Position numbers and translations under genes: made by a program. A DNA stretch of 64,000 bases. Source: Haliotis asinina. Its lineage: Eukaryota; Mollusca; Gastropoda; Lepetellida; Haliotidae. Numbering within the stretch: position 1 is the first letter of the stretch; the number at the start of each line of letters is the position of its first letter. The DNA lies in contig NC_090281.1 in assembly GCF_037392515.1 (NCBI RefSeq), forward strand, positions 49,948,645 to 50,012,644, in the 5' to 3' direction. The notes under the pieces are model-generated. The model had not been told where the DNA came from and made no database searches. It worked only from the letters and a program-made list of their open reading frames with translations. Below, one piece after another: positions 48,472-59,445 of this stretch.

Positions 48472-49591
48472 AATGTTCAGTGTCTGTGTATCACTGCTGT
48501 GTCGTACAACATAACCAGCTATGTCGCTGTTGATAGACTGACATTCTGAATAATTCGGGACATGATCTGCATAATATGGAGAATCACTGGTGCTGCACAA
48601 GGGATTATAATAACTGGTGTATGTATATTTTGAATAATGTCGGCAAGGTATCTGGAATGACAGCATGTAACCCTCATCTCATCTGAGGCTCAATGATTAC
48701 GACGAATTTTACAATTTCTTTTCGTATCGACTGGTTTATTACGTGAGCAGTATAGATGAAAGACTGGGAAGAGCATTTAGTCAAAAGGTACATGCTTGCT
48801 CAGCGAGAGACTGCGGGTTGTGTGCTCCTTTTGAAGATGTGTCTGTGCTCTCATCGTCTCCCCATACTATATCCTGTGTTTAAAAATACATCACTGCTCG
48901 CATTGTGATCTAAACGACTACGTGTAAAACCCCACAGAGCAAACGAGATAGGGCCAAGTCGACATAGGTTGTCTCCCTTGGCTCAATACAACCACGCACT
49001 CTCTTGACAGGGTATTAATTGTAGTCTCTCTTTATGCATTACCGTAAGTTAATTTTGGCAATGTTTGAAATTCAATTCATTATCTTAGAACAGCCTATTC
49101 TGATTTGAAATGGGTATATTGCTTCTCCCCTTTAAATGAAAGGAACTTTCATAGATGCCTGTTCATTTGAATGAATACTAGTATATTGTTGATTATTACG
49201 GTTATCAATAAGTATTTTGTTGTTTTATGGGACTAATGTTGCTATCAGGTATATGTGTTGTTTAAATACTAACGATTATACACTTCCATAATTTCTTTAC
49301 TAATTACCCTCAGACAAGAAACTTGTTCTGAAATTGCAATATTGATTTTGGCAAAATTTATGCCCCAGGACTTTATGGAAGCTAGTTTTTGCCTCCACGT
49401 GTGTTGCTACGTAACGGAATGCTTGGTAATGCATTTCCAGGAGAATATTTTGTTTTAGTTAATTATTTAAGCTTTTATGAAGACATTAATACTACCGGGC
49501 AATGGAAAGTAAAGGTGTTTCCCTGGATTTGAACGAGACCGAAAAGTTAGCCTAACCTTACTTACCCAGATAGTCGTCGTAGCACAGCTGA

Positions 49592-49705
49592 CGGATCAAA
49601 ACACAGGTGTGATACCTGGATAAAACACAGGTGTGATGGCCGGATCAAACTACAGACTGTTGTCCTGATCAAACTAACAGGTGTGGTGGCCGGATTAAAT
49701 AATGA
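49592..49705. repeat. Degenerate 25-30 bp tandem repeat
   Basis: Four units resembling GATCAAAACACAGGTGTGAT followed by (A/G)-CC-(T/G)-GG, in the distal HSP70 3' UTR. Confidence 0.7.
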
Positions 49706-49945
49706 CTATCGAATAACCATTATTTGATTTTGGTATTTTGGGAGTTTTTTTTCAATTTGAGTCACCATGAAACATGGGTGTATATTTTCTTTTGCCCGGG
49801 AGATGATTTCTTTCTGCTGACTGCATAATAGTTATGCATACGCATATCAGTTGCTTTGTGACTTTACTTGTACATGATGACGTGTCAAATGCGTTGTCTT
49901 TGATGACGTTACTGTTATTATTTGTTAATATGGTTTATTATTTGC

Positions 49946-49951
49946 AATAAA
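49946..49951 (+). terminator. Candidate poly(A) signal of HSP70
   Basis: AATAAA followed about 20 nt on by a TGTTTCTTTTGTTT tract, a typical cleavage and GU/U-rich downstream element. Confidence 0.55.
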
Positions 49952-50202
49952 ACATTGATGGACATCAAATGTTTCTTTTGTTTATTTCTGAATGTGTGAT
50001 AGACACGGGGCTGATGGGTAACCTTTTGGTATCACACATGGGAGATGTCATTTCTAATTTCCCTAGCCACAGTATCGCTGTAAATGGCGGAAAAACCCAC
50101 TGTTTGTATGAAGAGATGATTTTGCATAGTGCCTGCCTTAATAAAGCGGCTTAAAACTTCACTTACTCTACAAACATGAACTGGCCTTTTCACAGTTAAG
50201 AC

Positions 50203-50345
50203 AGCGAGGGGTCTGGTAGTTAACGCGTTTGCTCGTCACGCCGAAGACCTAGGTTCGATTTGCACATTTGCACAATGTGTGAAGTGCATTTCTGGTAATT
50301 TTGCTTAAATATTGCTGACAGCGGCGTGAAAGCCAACTCACTCCG
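50203..50345 (+). mobile_element. SINE family 1
   Basis: It reads GGGGTCTGGTAGTTAACGCG (A-box side), GTCACGCCGAAGACC, AGGTTCGATT (B box), CACAATGTGTGAAGTGCATT, AATATTGCTGACAGCGGCGT and GCCAACTCACTCC. Confidence 0.85.
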
Positions 50346-50647
50346 TCCCTCGGAGTTACTAGGAAATTGTGTAAGTTCATTCAACAACCTAATCACACTG
50401 CACTCAAAGTCTCCACGCAACTTAAACCGCTAAATTGTTGAACTTATGACCACGAACGTACTTGCAGTGAGCTATGTTTATATTTATTATTGAGCGATGT
50501 TATTTGACGTATAAAAATACCCGTGTTTCCATTGAAACTCTTGGCTATCTAACTAACGAGCAAGCTTAGTTCTACAACAGTAGTATACATGTATTTACAT
50601 ATTTATAATGTTGCAGGTTTATTCCCAAGTTGAAACGACAAACGAAT

Positions 50648-50905
50648 GAGTGAAAGAGTTTAGTTTTATGCCGCAATCAGCACTATTCCAGCAATATTCC
50701 AGCAATATGGCGGTGATCTGTAAATAATCGAGTCTGCACCTTAAATCCTGTGATCAACAGCGTGAGCATCGATATGCGTAATTGGGAACCAATGATATGT
50801 GTCAACCCAATAAGCAAGTCTGACCACCGGTCCCGTCCATCGCCTCTTACGACAAGCATGGGTTACTGAAGGCCAATATTCTAACCCTACCTTCACGTGT
50901 TGAAA
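50648..50905 (-). mobile_element. SINE family 2, full length
   Basis: From GTGAAAGAGTTTAGTTTTAT through a tripled ATTCCAGCA/CACTATTCCAG segment, TAAATAATCGAGTCTGCACC and TCTTACGACAAGCATGGGTT to CTACCTTCACGTGTTG. Confidence 0.87.
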
Positions 50906-51970
50906 TAGACTAACAGCTAGTCTCTGAAATGAACATATTTTACTGACAAAACGTTCATAGTAAAAAAAATAATATAATGAAATGGAGCCCTGAGACTTTC
51001 TTCATTTTCAGAAAATCTAGACTTGCCACATTTTCTAGACTTGCATGGGTTTTCTTGGATATATATACTTCAGGGTCTGTACGACAGACTAGGGTTGAAA
51101 CGGAAAAGTGAACCGGGAATTAGTCTGTAAGAGAAGTACTGGTAAACACATATAAGATGATCCACGACCTGACAAAAGACCCCAGTTTGCATACTTGGGA
51201 ACGCCCCACAGAACGATGCACTTGAAACAAGAGGGAGACAGGTTGTCTGATAAATATCGAGAAGTTCATTTTCCCCGTGCGTTTCACGCATGAATTGTTA
51301 TAGCACACTCGATTTGAGAACAGGCACAATCCCAACGAATTGAATCAACACAATATACTGAGCAAATATGCTAAGGACCTCCGATCCATTTCACGAAGCA
51401 AATGACATTTTCCTGGGGTTTTTTTAAACAAAATTGTTGAATATCTAAAATGCTTGTCAATGCCCCAAGCATCTATTTGTCTTCGTCTTAACTAAAGGTT
51501 AGCGTGGAATATCAGTATCTTATGCCTGAAATTGCAGTCCTGTCATTCGAAGGAATATGCGGTGTTGATTTCATGTCACGGTTAGCATGTATTGCACGTG
51601 CATAATCGTCAAGCTACCTGTAGCAGCCAAGTGTACTCGCCCAATTCGTTGTACCGCCTCTAATGTCACAAATGCGTTTAGTGCGCAGGATCATCTAATA
51701 TGTGTCTATCAGTAGGTATCAAGCCCAATAAACAACAAACAAATGTGATGTAATTAACTACTGTATTCTAAAAGACAACCTTCACAAATCAATACAAAGG
51801 TATCACAATGACAGTAAAACCCAGAGATAGTGCATAACAAGAGCAGAGGTTACAGCGATGAAGATGGTAACATTAACAGTGCTCCAACTTCCGACATTAG
51901 GCTCAGGCTGAGTATCTCAGGATAGACAGTGACCACACGCAGCTTTGGTGTGCTTGTGGACTGAGATGTA
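50906..51970. other. Intergenic, no gene recognised
   Basis: Only short frames of unknown meaning. CTAGACTTGC is repeated 26 bp apart near 51017 and 51043. Confidence 0.4.
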
Positions 51971-51972
51971 TT

Positions 51973-52080
51973 GAGTGAGTGGACGCCAGTATGAACTTCA
52001 CCCATTGCACCCATGCGGGGGATCGAACCCGGGTCTTTGGTATGACCACCACCACCACTCCCCCACCCGTGCCTCGGAGA
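51973..52080 (-). mobile_element. SINE family 1, body deleted
   Basis: GAGTGAGTGGACGCCAGTAT joins directly to ACTTCACCCATTGCACCCAT, GGGGGATCGAACCCGGGTCT (B-box side) and a CCACCACCACCACTCCCCCA tract in place of the A-box region. Confidence 0.75.
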
Positions 52081-52184
52081 TGTAACGTTAGGTGACGTTG
52101 TTGGTGGTAAAGTATAAGGACGACAAAGACCAAAACTACTTGTGCTCAATTCGTAACTGATGGGGACACCAACAGACAATGTTA

Positions 52185-52375
52185 TGACTAAACATACCGA
52201 AACACAAGTCTCATTCACCTTATCAAACATTGACCTACTTTTCAGTTGATCCGAATTTTCTCGTGTGAATGTGTAAGTTGACACCACAAACGACCCTGGT
52301 TAAAATGAATTCCAATTCCTTGTTTCAAAAGAAAATGATATTTACAAATGAATTGTAATTTTAATCTTTAATAAC
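52185..52375. repeat. Interspersed repeat, copy 1 of 3
   Basis: It shares with 62690-62860 and 63780-63895 the order AGTCTCA, CTTTTCAG, GATCCGAATTTTCTCGTGTG, and with the first of those also GAATTCCAATTCCTTGTTTC and ACAAATGAATT. Confidence 0.65.
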
Positions 52376-52659
52376 ACCGTCTTTCTACACTTAGGTTCAG
52401 GAAGCACACCTTAACTGTGGAATTATAGACTGTCCCTGTTTGATGAGGTCGTAAAATGGCTACCCAACCGCCCTGGACTTAGAGGTGATTCTTCCTTATC
52501 AGCAGTGTGTGGGCATTTAGAGAACAGTGATCAAGACGAAATGTTGTTAAAACAACATCATCAAACTCTCCTATCTCTATTATGATGGCGATTTAGTTTT
52601 GTGTCCTAGATTCAAAATCCCAAAAGATTTACAATTTCATGAAACCTGACTTCACAATG

Positions 52660-53400
52660 GCACATTTAAAAATCTCTTTGACAAGGACTGATAATCAACT
52701 CCTGTAGCAATATTCTGACTTGGCAAAATTATCTGCTGTTTCATTACCCTGCAAACCGAGAAGAGCTGGTACCCATACAATATCACATTAGATATATGGA
52801 GTTTTCAGAACTGTGTCTGGTTTCAAAATGTTTTGATATAAGTTATTTATGGACCCTTTTACCCAGAGGCCGTGATGACCGCAATGGTTGACAATGAATC
52901 GGTAAAATGATTGCTTCATGGTCATATTTTCCCAATGCCATAAGTTCTGCTGCACAAACCTGACATGTAATCATGAAGTCTGGACACATATGATATAATG
53001 TATTAAGGGATCCAGCAATACGATCATGCAAGACTGTCAGGAAACTGTTTTCAAATGTGTAGAACAACATCATGTCGCCATTAACGTATATTGGTATAAA
53101 ACCATCTTCGTAAGATTCCTTGACGGAAGGTTTTAGAACTGCTTGTATTTCTAAACTGCTCTACCAACATGTCAGCATTTTAGTATTCGTGTTACGGTTG
53201 CCAAATAACCTCAATACAGAAAGAAGAAACCTCGTGAAAGCACGTTCCCTTATCTATTTACAGCTGTTGTCGCAAGCTTTGCGATACAAACAATAAACCT
53301 GGAAAGCATTAAGGAACACTTTCGCTTGCTGTGATCCCTTATTTTTTCCCCATAGTTTATTCATGGTGGTGTAAAGCAAGGTGACCAGTTTTCTGTTTCC
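52660..53400 (-). pseudogene. Non-LTR retrotransposon (LINE) relic, RNase H region
   Basis: On the minus strand, pieces resemble the RNase H domain of LINE polyproteins: IPIYVNGD (equivalent to the first catalytic strand IYTDGS), then CAAELMALGK (AEL.A helix), and after several frame breaks VWVPALLGLQGNETADNFAK (the WVP.H.G..GNE.AD..AK motif). Stops and frameshifts make it non-functional. The upstream part (53104-53400) should be the end of the reverse transcriptase/connection but is too decayed to read. The clade is not assignable by eye; Jockey- and I-like LINEs carry such a domain. Confidence 0.7.
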
Positions 53401-53442
53401 ATATTTCTGGTCAAACCGATGGTATCAGTACTGACAGGTTTA

Positions 53443-54736
53443 CAGTGTTCCCAGAAATTATTGAGAAAATCTTTGTTTTTTTCCTAATGATGCTAAGATT
53501 GGAAAAAGGGCTTTCACTATGCACTAAGCAGACTAAATAAGGGAGACAACTCTTGAAGGCTTAGAAGGCAGCTCATTACGTCAAGAGTTATCTCCCTTGT
53601 CTGAGCAGACGGCTTCCTGTGTTGACATGGCAGAATTTACAGCAAGAGAGAAAAGAAAGCTCATTCTAGATGATTTTGAAAGGGGTGAGGCTGATGCTAA
53701 AGTGTTAGCTTGTAGACATGGTATTCCTCTGTCTACAGTATACAGAACTTTGAAGAATATTCAAACAGGAACCGGGATAGAGCACAAAGCAGGGGCAGGT
53801 CGGCCTAGGAAATTCAGTGTTGTGGATCGCCGATGACTTGGGCAGATTGTGAGTAGGGGCAAATTGAAAAGTGTTGAGAACATCAGAAATGAAATGATTA
53901 GCAGAGGAAGTCCTCAGGTATGCAATGAAACAGTTAGGCAGGAATTACAGAGACTTAATTGGGTGAAAAAAACGTGGAATTCCCTCGCCGTTGATGAAAG
54001 ATGCACAAAAGGAAAAACGTTTAAACTGGTGTCGGGCTCATGAAAATCAAGATTGGGATAATGTTTTCTTTTCGGATGAAAGTTCTGTTTGGCTTTTCCC
54101 TAATTGTGTGAAAATTTGGACCAAAGATACTGTCAAACCTATCTACCAGCGACCAAAACATAGCCCGAAGTTTCACATGTGGGGTGGCATATCGGCTCGC
54201 GGAGTGACGCCATTGTGTGTTTTCACGGGAAACTTGACAAAATACGTTGACATTCTAAATGGTCACCTTCTTCCGACAGCACAAACATTGTATGAAGATG
54301 ATTGGATTTTCCAGCATGATAATGACCCAAAACACACTGCACGCTATGCAAAACAGTGGTTGTCGGGCGAAAATGTTCAAGTTTTAGACTGGCCCAGTTA
54401 CAGCCCAGACCTAAACCCAATTGAGAATGTGTGGGGAGTCATGAAGGACAGAATAAACCAAAAGGGACTGAGAAATATTGAAGATATGAAGGCCGAGGTG
54501 GTCCAATATTGGGATACCCTGTCACACGATTACCTACAAACTTTGATGGGTAGTGTGCCTGTAGGCGTATTCAGGCATGCATTGCTGAGCGAGGAGGTCT
54601 AACAAAGTACTAAAACAAGACTGAGACTGTAAAAGGATGATGTTTTAACATGTTTATGTAAGTAAAACGCCAGAAGTTAATAAACGTAATGAGTTACATG
54701 ACGCAACATGATTCTCAATAATTTCTGGGAATACTA
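53443..54736 (+). mobile_element. Tc1-type DNA transposon with both ends
   Basis: Inverted ends match over about 26 bp with two differences: CAGTGTTCCCAGAAATTATT at 53443 and, inverted, TAGTATTCCCAGAAATTATT at 54736. Each is flanked by the expected TA duplication (53441-53442, 54737-54738). Length is 1294 bp. A subterminal hairpin is formed by GGGAGACAACTCTTGA (53541) and its inverted copy TCAAGAGTTATCTCCC (53581). Well preserved, so probably a recent insertion next to the LINE relic. Confidence 0.92.
53597..54602 (+). pseudogene. Tc1-type transposase (DD34E), one stop and one frameshift
   Basis: N-terminal helix-turn-helix region (EKRKLILDDFERGEADAKV ... GIPLSTVYRTLKN), a GRPRK AT-hook-like motif, second DNA-binding half (VENIRNEM ... 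NETVRQELQ), then the catalytic core. The triad is visible: Asp in FFSDESSVWL, Asp in FQHDNDPKH and, 34 residues on, Glu in SPDLNPIENVWG. Two lesions: an in-frame TGA at 53834-53836 and a frame change in the A7 run near 53965-53971. All three catalytic residues are intact, but the protein cannot be made as one chain, so the copy is inactive unless the lesions are assembly errors. Confidence 0.92.
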
Positions 54737-54774
54737 TATACCGAATAAGGATACACGAGGTCCTGAGGTAATGT

Positions 54775-54925
54775 GCAGGAGCAAGTGAGATGTTTTTAGC
54801 GATATCCTAGCATTAATATTAGAAATGGACACTTAGTGGGTAAGATAAGGAATCGAATCCGGACCTTGAGCGTGGCTCTCTAGAAAGAGGGCACTTTAAC
54901 CACTCGGCTACCTCACTGGCTTTAG
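54775..54925 (-). mobile_element. tRNA-like SINE fragment
   Basis: On the minus strand it has GAGGTAGCCGAGTGGTTAAA (A box) and CCGGATTCGATTCCTTATC (B box), with a body that keeps GTGTCCATTTCTAATATTAA but lacks the ACTCAC tail. It lies directly between two Tc1-type elements. Confidence 0.7.
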
Positions 54926-54941
54926 AGTGTGGGAATACATA

Positions 54942-56444
54942 TACTGAGTCAAGAAACTTCACAAAATGTAATTTTAAAAAATAATGAATAATATTTCTCT
55001 GATGATACACCTGTGTATCCTGAATGGTATCCCTATATTTCGTCTCTAGAAAAATGTTAGAAAAACACACTCAAACCCATCCATTCGTCGTGCAAATGAC
55101 GTTAGTGCCAAATCAGGTTTTGCACGTGCAGTCGATCACGAGATCTTCACATCGAAATTTTCTTCATTTGCACGTGTTTGAATTGGCCACAAGAATTGAA
55201 AAAAACCCCACACTTTTAAACCACAGTTCTAACGGTACTTTACATGAAATGTCACGATTGTCCAATGTGCAACGTGAACATGCCGTTGGCATGTTGCACG
55301 CGGGAAGATCAGGTATTGACATCGCAAGAGCAATGGGATGCAGCCGTCGCACTGTGCATGACTTGCGAGGTCGTCTACAACAAACTGACACCCCTTCTGA
55401 TCGCCCACGGTCGGGTCATCCACGTGTGCCGTTACGAGCAGAAGACCGTCAAATCATCCTACGTCACCTACGTGACATAATTCTGCCGGCTACACGAACC
55501 AGGGCTGAGATGTTCACAGGTCGACTGTCCTCACAGACCATTCGAAATCGGTTGTGGGCTGCCAGTCTCCATTCTCGACGTCAATATCGTGAGCCAGTAT
55601 CGACGCCGTTTCATCAACGTCAACGTCTGCTGTGGGCCCAATGTCACCTCCGATGGACCTAGAGAGATTGGAATTGAGTCGTCTTTAACAATGAATCTAG
55701 GTTTACCATCAGATTCGCGGACGGCGGGCATGGAGTCTGGGGGTGACGTCGTGAACGGTATGTGTACAGGAAGTCGACAGATTCGGGGGCGGAAGTTGCA
55801 TGGTGTGGGGTGCTTTCTGTGGGAACAACCGTTCCCGACTTCTGGTCATCCGTGGAAACCTCACAGCTGCTGCTTACCGCGACCAGGTGCTCACCCCTGA
55901 ACTTGTTCCCCCTTTCATGGCGGCTCATGGCCCAGATCTATAGTTCCAGCATGATAATGCTCGACCGCATACCGTGATGTTGACACGAAATTTCCTTCAA
56001 AACGCTGGAATCAACGTCATGGACTGGCCATCGAGGTCCCCTGACCTTAATCCAACAGAGCACGTTTGGGATGCACTTTGGAGAAGGCTTCGTGGTCTCA
56101 GGAACCAACCTTCAGAATTTGCAGAAACATAGCGCTGCCTTGCAAGAGCAATGGCTCAGAATACCCAGCAAGCATCAGGCAGGCGATGAGGCAGTGGTGA
56201 ATGCGCGGTGCCATACACAATATTGAGCTGAGATATGTCGAATTTTTATTCTTGTGTCTTGACATTCTGTGTACCCATATTTTGGAACCCAGGTGTAGCC
56301 TAATGGAACTGATTGTGGCATTGTCAGTGCTTCGAGTACATCACACAGATCTCAGCAATGAAATAATATCAATTTAACCATCTTACCATCTCTTGTTCTT
56401 TTACAGTGCCCTGAAGAAAGAATGTGAAGTTTCTTGACTCAGTA
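54942..56444 (+). mobile_element. Second Tc1-like transposon, full length but decayed
   Basis: Inverted ends of at least 22 bp: TACTGAGTCAAGAAACTTC followed by ACA at 54942 and the exact inverse at 56423-56444, flanked by TA. Length is about 1503 bp. Its ends differ completely from the element at 53443, so it is a separate family. Confidence 0.88.
55240..56235 (+). pseudogene. Tc1-like transposase with multiple lesions
   Basis: Begins MSRLSNVQREHAVGMLHAG with a helix-turn-helix (GIDIARAMGCSRRTVHDL), RPRSGHPRV and then RNRLWAASLHSRR. After stops near 55660 the frame shifts. Later pieces correspond to VVFNNESRFTIRF (Asp of the triad now Asn), a decayed FQHDNARPHT-like block near 55945-55975, and WPSRSPDLNPTEHVWDAL in another frame near 56030-56075. 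At least two stops and two frameshifts, so inactive. Confidence 0.85.
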
Positions 56445-56784
56445 TATATATGGGGAATATGAGTATGGATACAAGTGTGTGCGAACATATTCGTTCGGGT
56501 CGTAGAGGGAAATGGGAACAAACAGTCAACATAACCGAGCACGATAAAGGGACACAACTCTGCTGCACTTTAAATCACTGGACCATTCAGGGAGGGAGGG
56601 ATAGATTCTTCAATCAGCTGCAATGAAAACGTATGGCTAAGGTGGTAAACGTTACAGATGGTCAATGTGTGTCCGTTCGTGTGTGCAAACACAACACGAT
56701 GTAGCCTGAGAATAGTGGTTGACAGCATGAACAACGACGTACCCCGTCGATTATAATGACAAACAATATATCCGGAATAGAATT

Positions 56785-56985
56785 GATCGTAATCCGTGCT
56801 TGTCGTAAGAGGCGACTAACGGGCTCGGGTTGTCAAGTTCGCTGAATTGGTTGACACATGTCATCGTATCGCCAGTGCGTAGATCGATACGCATTATACT
56901 GATCACTGTCTTGTTCAGATTCGGTTATCTACAGACCACCGTCATGTAACTGGCATGTTGCGTCAAACATCAACCAAACCAAACA
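56785..56985 (+). mobile_element. SINE family 2, opposite orientation
   Basis: GTGCTTGTCGTAAGAGGCGA, CTAACGGGCTCGGGTTGTCA, GGTTGACACATGTCATCGTA and TCTACAGACCACCGTCATGT; the ACTCAC tail is missing. Confidence 0.85.
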
Positions 56986-57071
56986 CAGTCTGTTAGGTCA
57001 CTCGCTGTAACCATATCTCTCCTTCTATAGCCATGAGTGGTGCAGTGATGCTACGGTTTTGTCTCGGTCAA

Positions 57072-57265
57072 GTAAAGCGGTGATTGATAACACGAGCAAC
57101 AAATCGGTTAAGTCGCATATTTTAACCACATCTGTGTTATCTTTGATCGTGTTTTGTGCCATGGTGACTAAGCCGTTTTTATGTCAGACAAACCAGTGAT
57201 TATAAGGACATGAGCAACAAATCAGTAAGGTCGCACATTTTAACCAAATCTGACTAGTACGTCAG
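57072..57265. repeat. Direct duplication of about 120 bp
   Basis: GTGATTGATAACACGAGCAA, then CAAATCGGTTAAGTCGC and ATTTTAACCACATCTG, recurs 121 bp later as GTGATTATAAGGACATGAGC, CAAATCAGTAAGGTCGC and ATTTTAACCAAATCTG. GTCAG-(A or G)-CAAA precedes each following copy start. Confidence 0.7.
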
Positions 57266-57324
57266 GCAAATCAGTAGTTGTCAACGAACCCGCAAACTCC
57301 AGCTACACCCCCATCCGTCGGCTG

Positions 57325-57636
57325 TTGCGAAAAAAGGCGGATTTGGGATACATGTTATTCAGTAGAACCATTACGGGATGTAGAAAATCAGACGACCGTG
57401 TACTAATTACATCGACAATGGTTCTGATATCGATATTGTATCTGTTCATTCCACGGCTCTACTGTCACACGGAGCACGTCATCAATCACGCTAAACAGAC
57501 ACAAGTCAACAAGGACTTCCACAAAGCTCACACCGATCCCCATAGAGAACACACGGACGTACCGACAGCTTATTGGAGGTCAGATTCCAGCTACCTGGCC
57601 AGCCCGTCCCTAATGGTCAGTGGATTCAGTTTATGA
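57325..57636 (+). other. Possible first exon of a type II membrane or secreted protein
   Basis: An open frame of 103 codons. From Met at 57417 it reads MVLISILYLFIPRLY, a plausible signal anchor, followed by a polar stretch (HTEHVINHAKQTQVNKDFHK). A donor-like ATG/GTCAGT lies at 57614. The N-terminal anchor plus polar stem is common in Golgi enzymes, but no catalytic domain is visible and no partner exon was found. Chance frame not excluded. Confidence 0.25.
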
Positions 57637-57849
57637 CTCTACGTATTTTCAGTTCACGTCTAAAGGAGCACGTCACTTTCCCATAGTATAATACAAGGTG
57701 CTCGACAAGCAATTGACTTGTTGAAGGTAACGTATGAACTTTTACTTTAATTAATTTGTTAATTAACGTTACTTAAGTTAATTTGTACCATGATCGTTAG
57801 CTGTATTACAAACTTTATAACACATTATTCCTTTCTTATCTGTATCTAA

Positions 57850-58030
57850 TATTAGTAGCAGCAATCTTAGTAGCAGTAGCAGTAGCAATATTCTTCTTCT
57901 TCTTCTTCTTCTCACTCCTGGTGTTATTGTGGTGGGGATGTAGTATTAGTATTATTACTATTAGTACTATCAGTATTAGTAGTAGTAATAATAGGGACGG
58001 TGGCGGCAGCAGCAGCAGCAGTAGCAGTAG
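57850..58030. repeat. Compound trinucleotide microsatellite
   Basis: AGTAGC, TTC, ATTAGT and AGC repeats in series. Confidence 0.9.
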
Positions 58031-58317
58031 TTGAAGTTTCGACTGTAAAACAGCTTGATCATACAAAGAAAAGGTGGCGATGGTTACCACTGAATATGTT
58101 TATTAGTACTGAAGTATTACAGAACAGATAACGTTTACCATTGTATCAAAGGAGTACAAGATTTGCGCAACTTGTGCTACTAGTATTCCTTGATAGGTAT
58201 CAAAATCATTTATATTGAATTAACAAAATAAATCGATATAATTCCTTTGTTATTTTAAATCCCCAATCAATTATCGATATTTCCTCTTTCGTGGTAATAA
58301 CACCACTATATATATAG

Positions 58318-58341
58318 TCAGTAGTAGTAGTAGTAGTAGTT
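58318..58341. repeat. Microsatellite (AGT)n
   Basis: GTAGTAGTAGTAGTAGTAGT after a short TATATATA tract. Confidence 0.9.
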
Positions 58342-59100
58342 ATAAAGACAACAACATTTATTTCATGCAAGTCACCGAACAGTGCCATGGTATATAACAT
58401 TAAGGTACGACATAACCATTCATGCATTCAGTACTGGTATCACAGCTGCTTTGGAACTGATTGTTCAAGTGTTTCGGTGCTTTTTCAGTTTAATTTGATA
58501 AATTTTGTACATGTCTGGTCTAATCAGATTTCCAGGTAATAATATGAATATTGATACGGGTATTATGGCTTGGTTTCGGCGCCTGTTTACTGTAGCGCTT
58601 GATATAATTTTTAATGTGTAGTCAAATCCAAATTTCATGTGATAATTATTTTGATTGATATTTTGTTCGTTACAATTACTAACAAGTTTATTTTACATAT
58701 CATGTATCGAGGTGAAAAAAATACGATCAGTTATTAAATATTATGAACAGGTCATGTGTGGTGATCCCTCATAGAGCGTCAAGTGTTTATGTATCTCTGT
58801 ATTGTTTCCGTCGTGTTCTGTGTGAATACAGATATTATCTTTCATCCTAGTGGAAATTATTATAGTGACGTTTGTTGCAATGCATGGACAAGCTAACGCT
58901 GTGTTACAATGACAGCGGCCGCCCACAGAGGAGTCTTTGTAACTGCTGCAATTAGAAGGCGGACACCGTGAAATCCTTGTCTGATCGTACCATGTTTTGA
59001 AGGTAAACAAGACCATTAAGGTATTGTCTACTAGTTGATGTATGTTGCAATATTGTACGATTCTGAGACGTTAACATAATTGTGAAGAACCTTATTGATG
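58342..59100. other. Intergenic, no gene recognised
   Basis: AT-rich; a 91-codon minus-strand frame (58741-59016) contains several Cys but matches nothing known to me. Confidence 0.35.
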
Positions 59101-59127
59101 GCGGGGGTCACACCTACTTATGTGCTC

Positions 59128-59178
59128 ATGCACACACAGACACAGACACACAGACACAGACACAGACACACACGCGTG
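59128..59178. repeat. Microsatellite (ACAGAC)n
   Basis: ACACAGACACAGAC-type repeat. Confidence 0.9.
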
Positions 59179-59445
59179 CGTAAAAAACGACAACATCCTT
59201 TCTCGCATCAGCGGAAAAGAAAGTATAGAAACTAAAAATATTTGAAACCGTTTCTAGCCTGTGAACAGTTGCCAAACCAGCTTAAGGTCCAAAACACAAC
59301 TATGTTAGCTTCATCCAAATGAATGAATGAATGAATGAATGAATCAATCAAGATGTGCAGTGGAAATATACATGTGCAGAGTTGTCTAATTGATGAAACT
59401 TAAAAACTAATCAACTAAATTTTGAAACTTCCCTTTGACCTAAAT

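Larger units (their letters stand above)
48472..49951 (+). other. HSP70 3' UTR region
   Basis: About 1.5 kb without open frames between the HSP70 stop and the first AATAAA. It contains AT-rich stretches with ATTTA-like elements (for example near 49460) and one inverted AAGGGAGACAAC box (48968-48979). A shorter real UTR is possible if a variant poly(A) signal is used. Confidence 0.5.

Noticed and set aside
47938-48666. 242-codon open frame antisense to HSP70
   Set aside because: Antisense frames of this kind are a known by-product of HSP70 codon structure. It has no family similarity and the sense gene explains the sequence.
49592-49705. ACACAGGTGTGAT repeats as hormone-response or E-box array
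   Set aside because: The units lie in the distal HSP70 3' UTR and are irregular; regulatory function cannot be argued from the sequence.
51850-52287. 145-codon minus-strand frame
   Set aside because: Its centre is a rearranged family 1 SINE and the remainder is repeat copy 1; no protein similarity.
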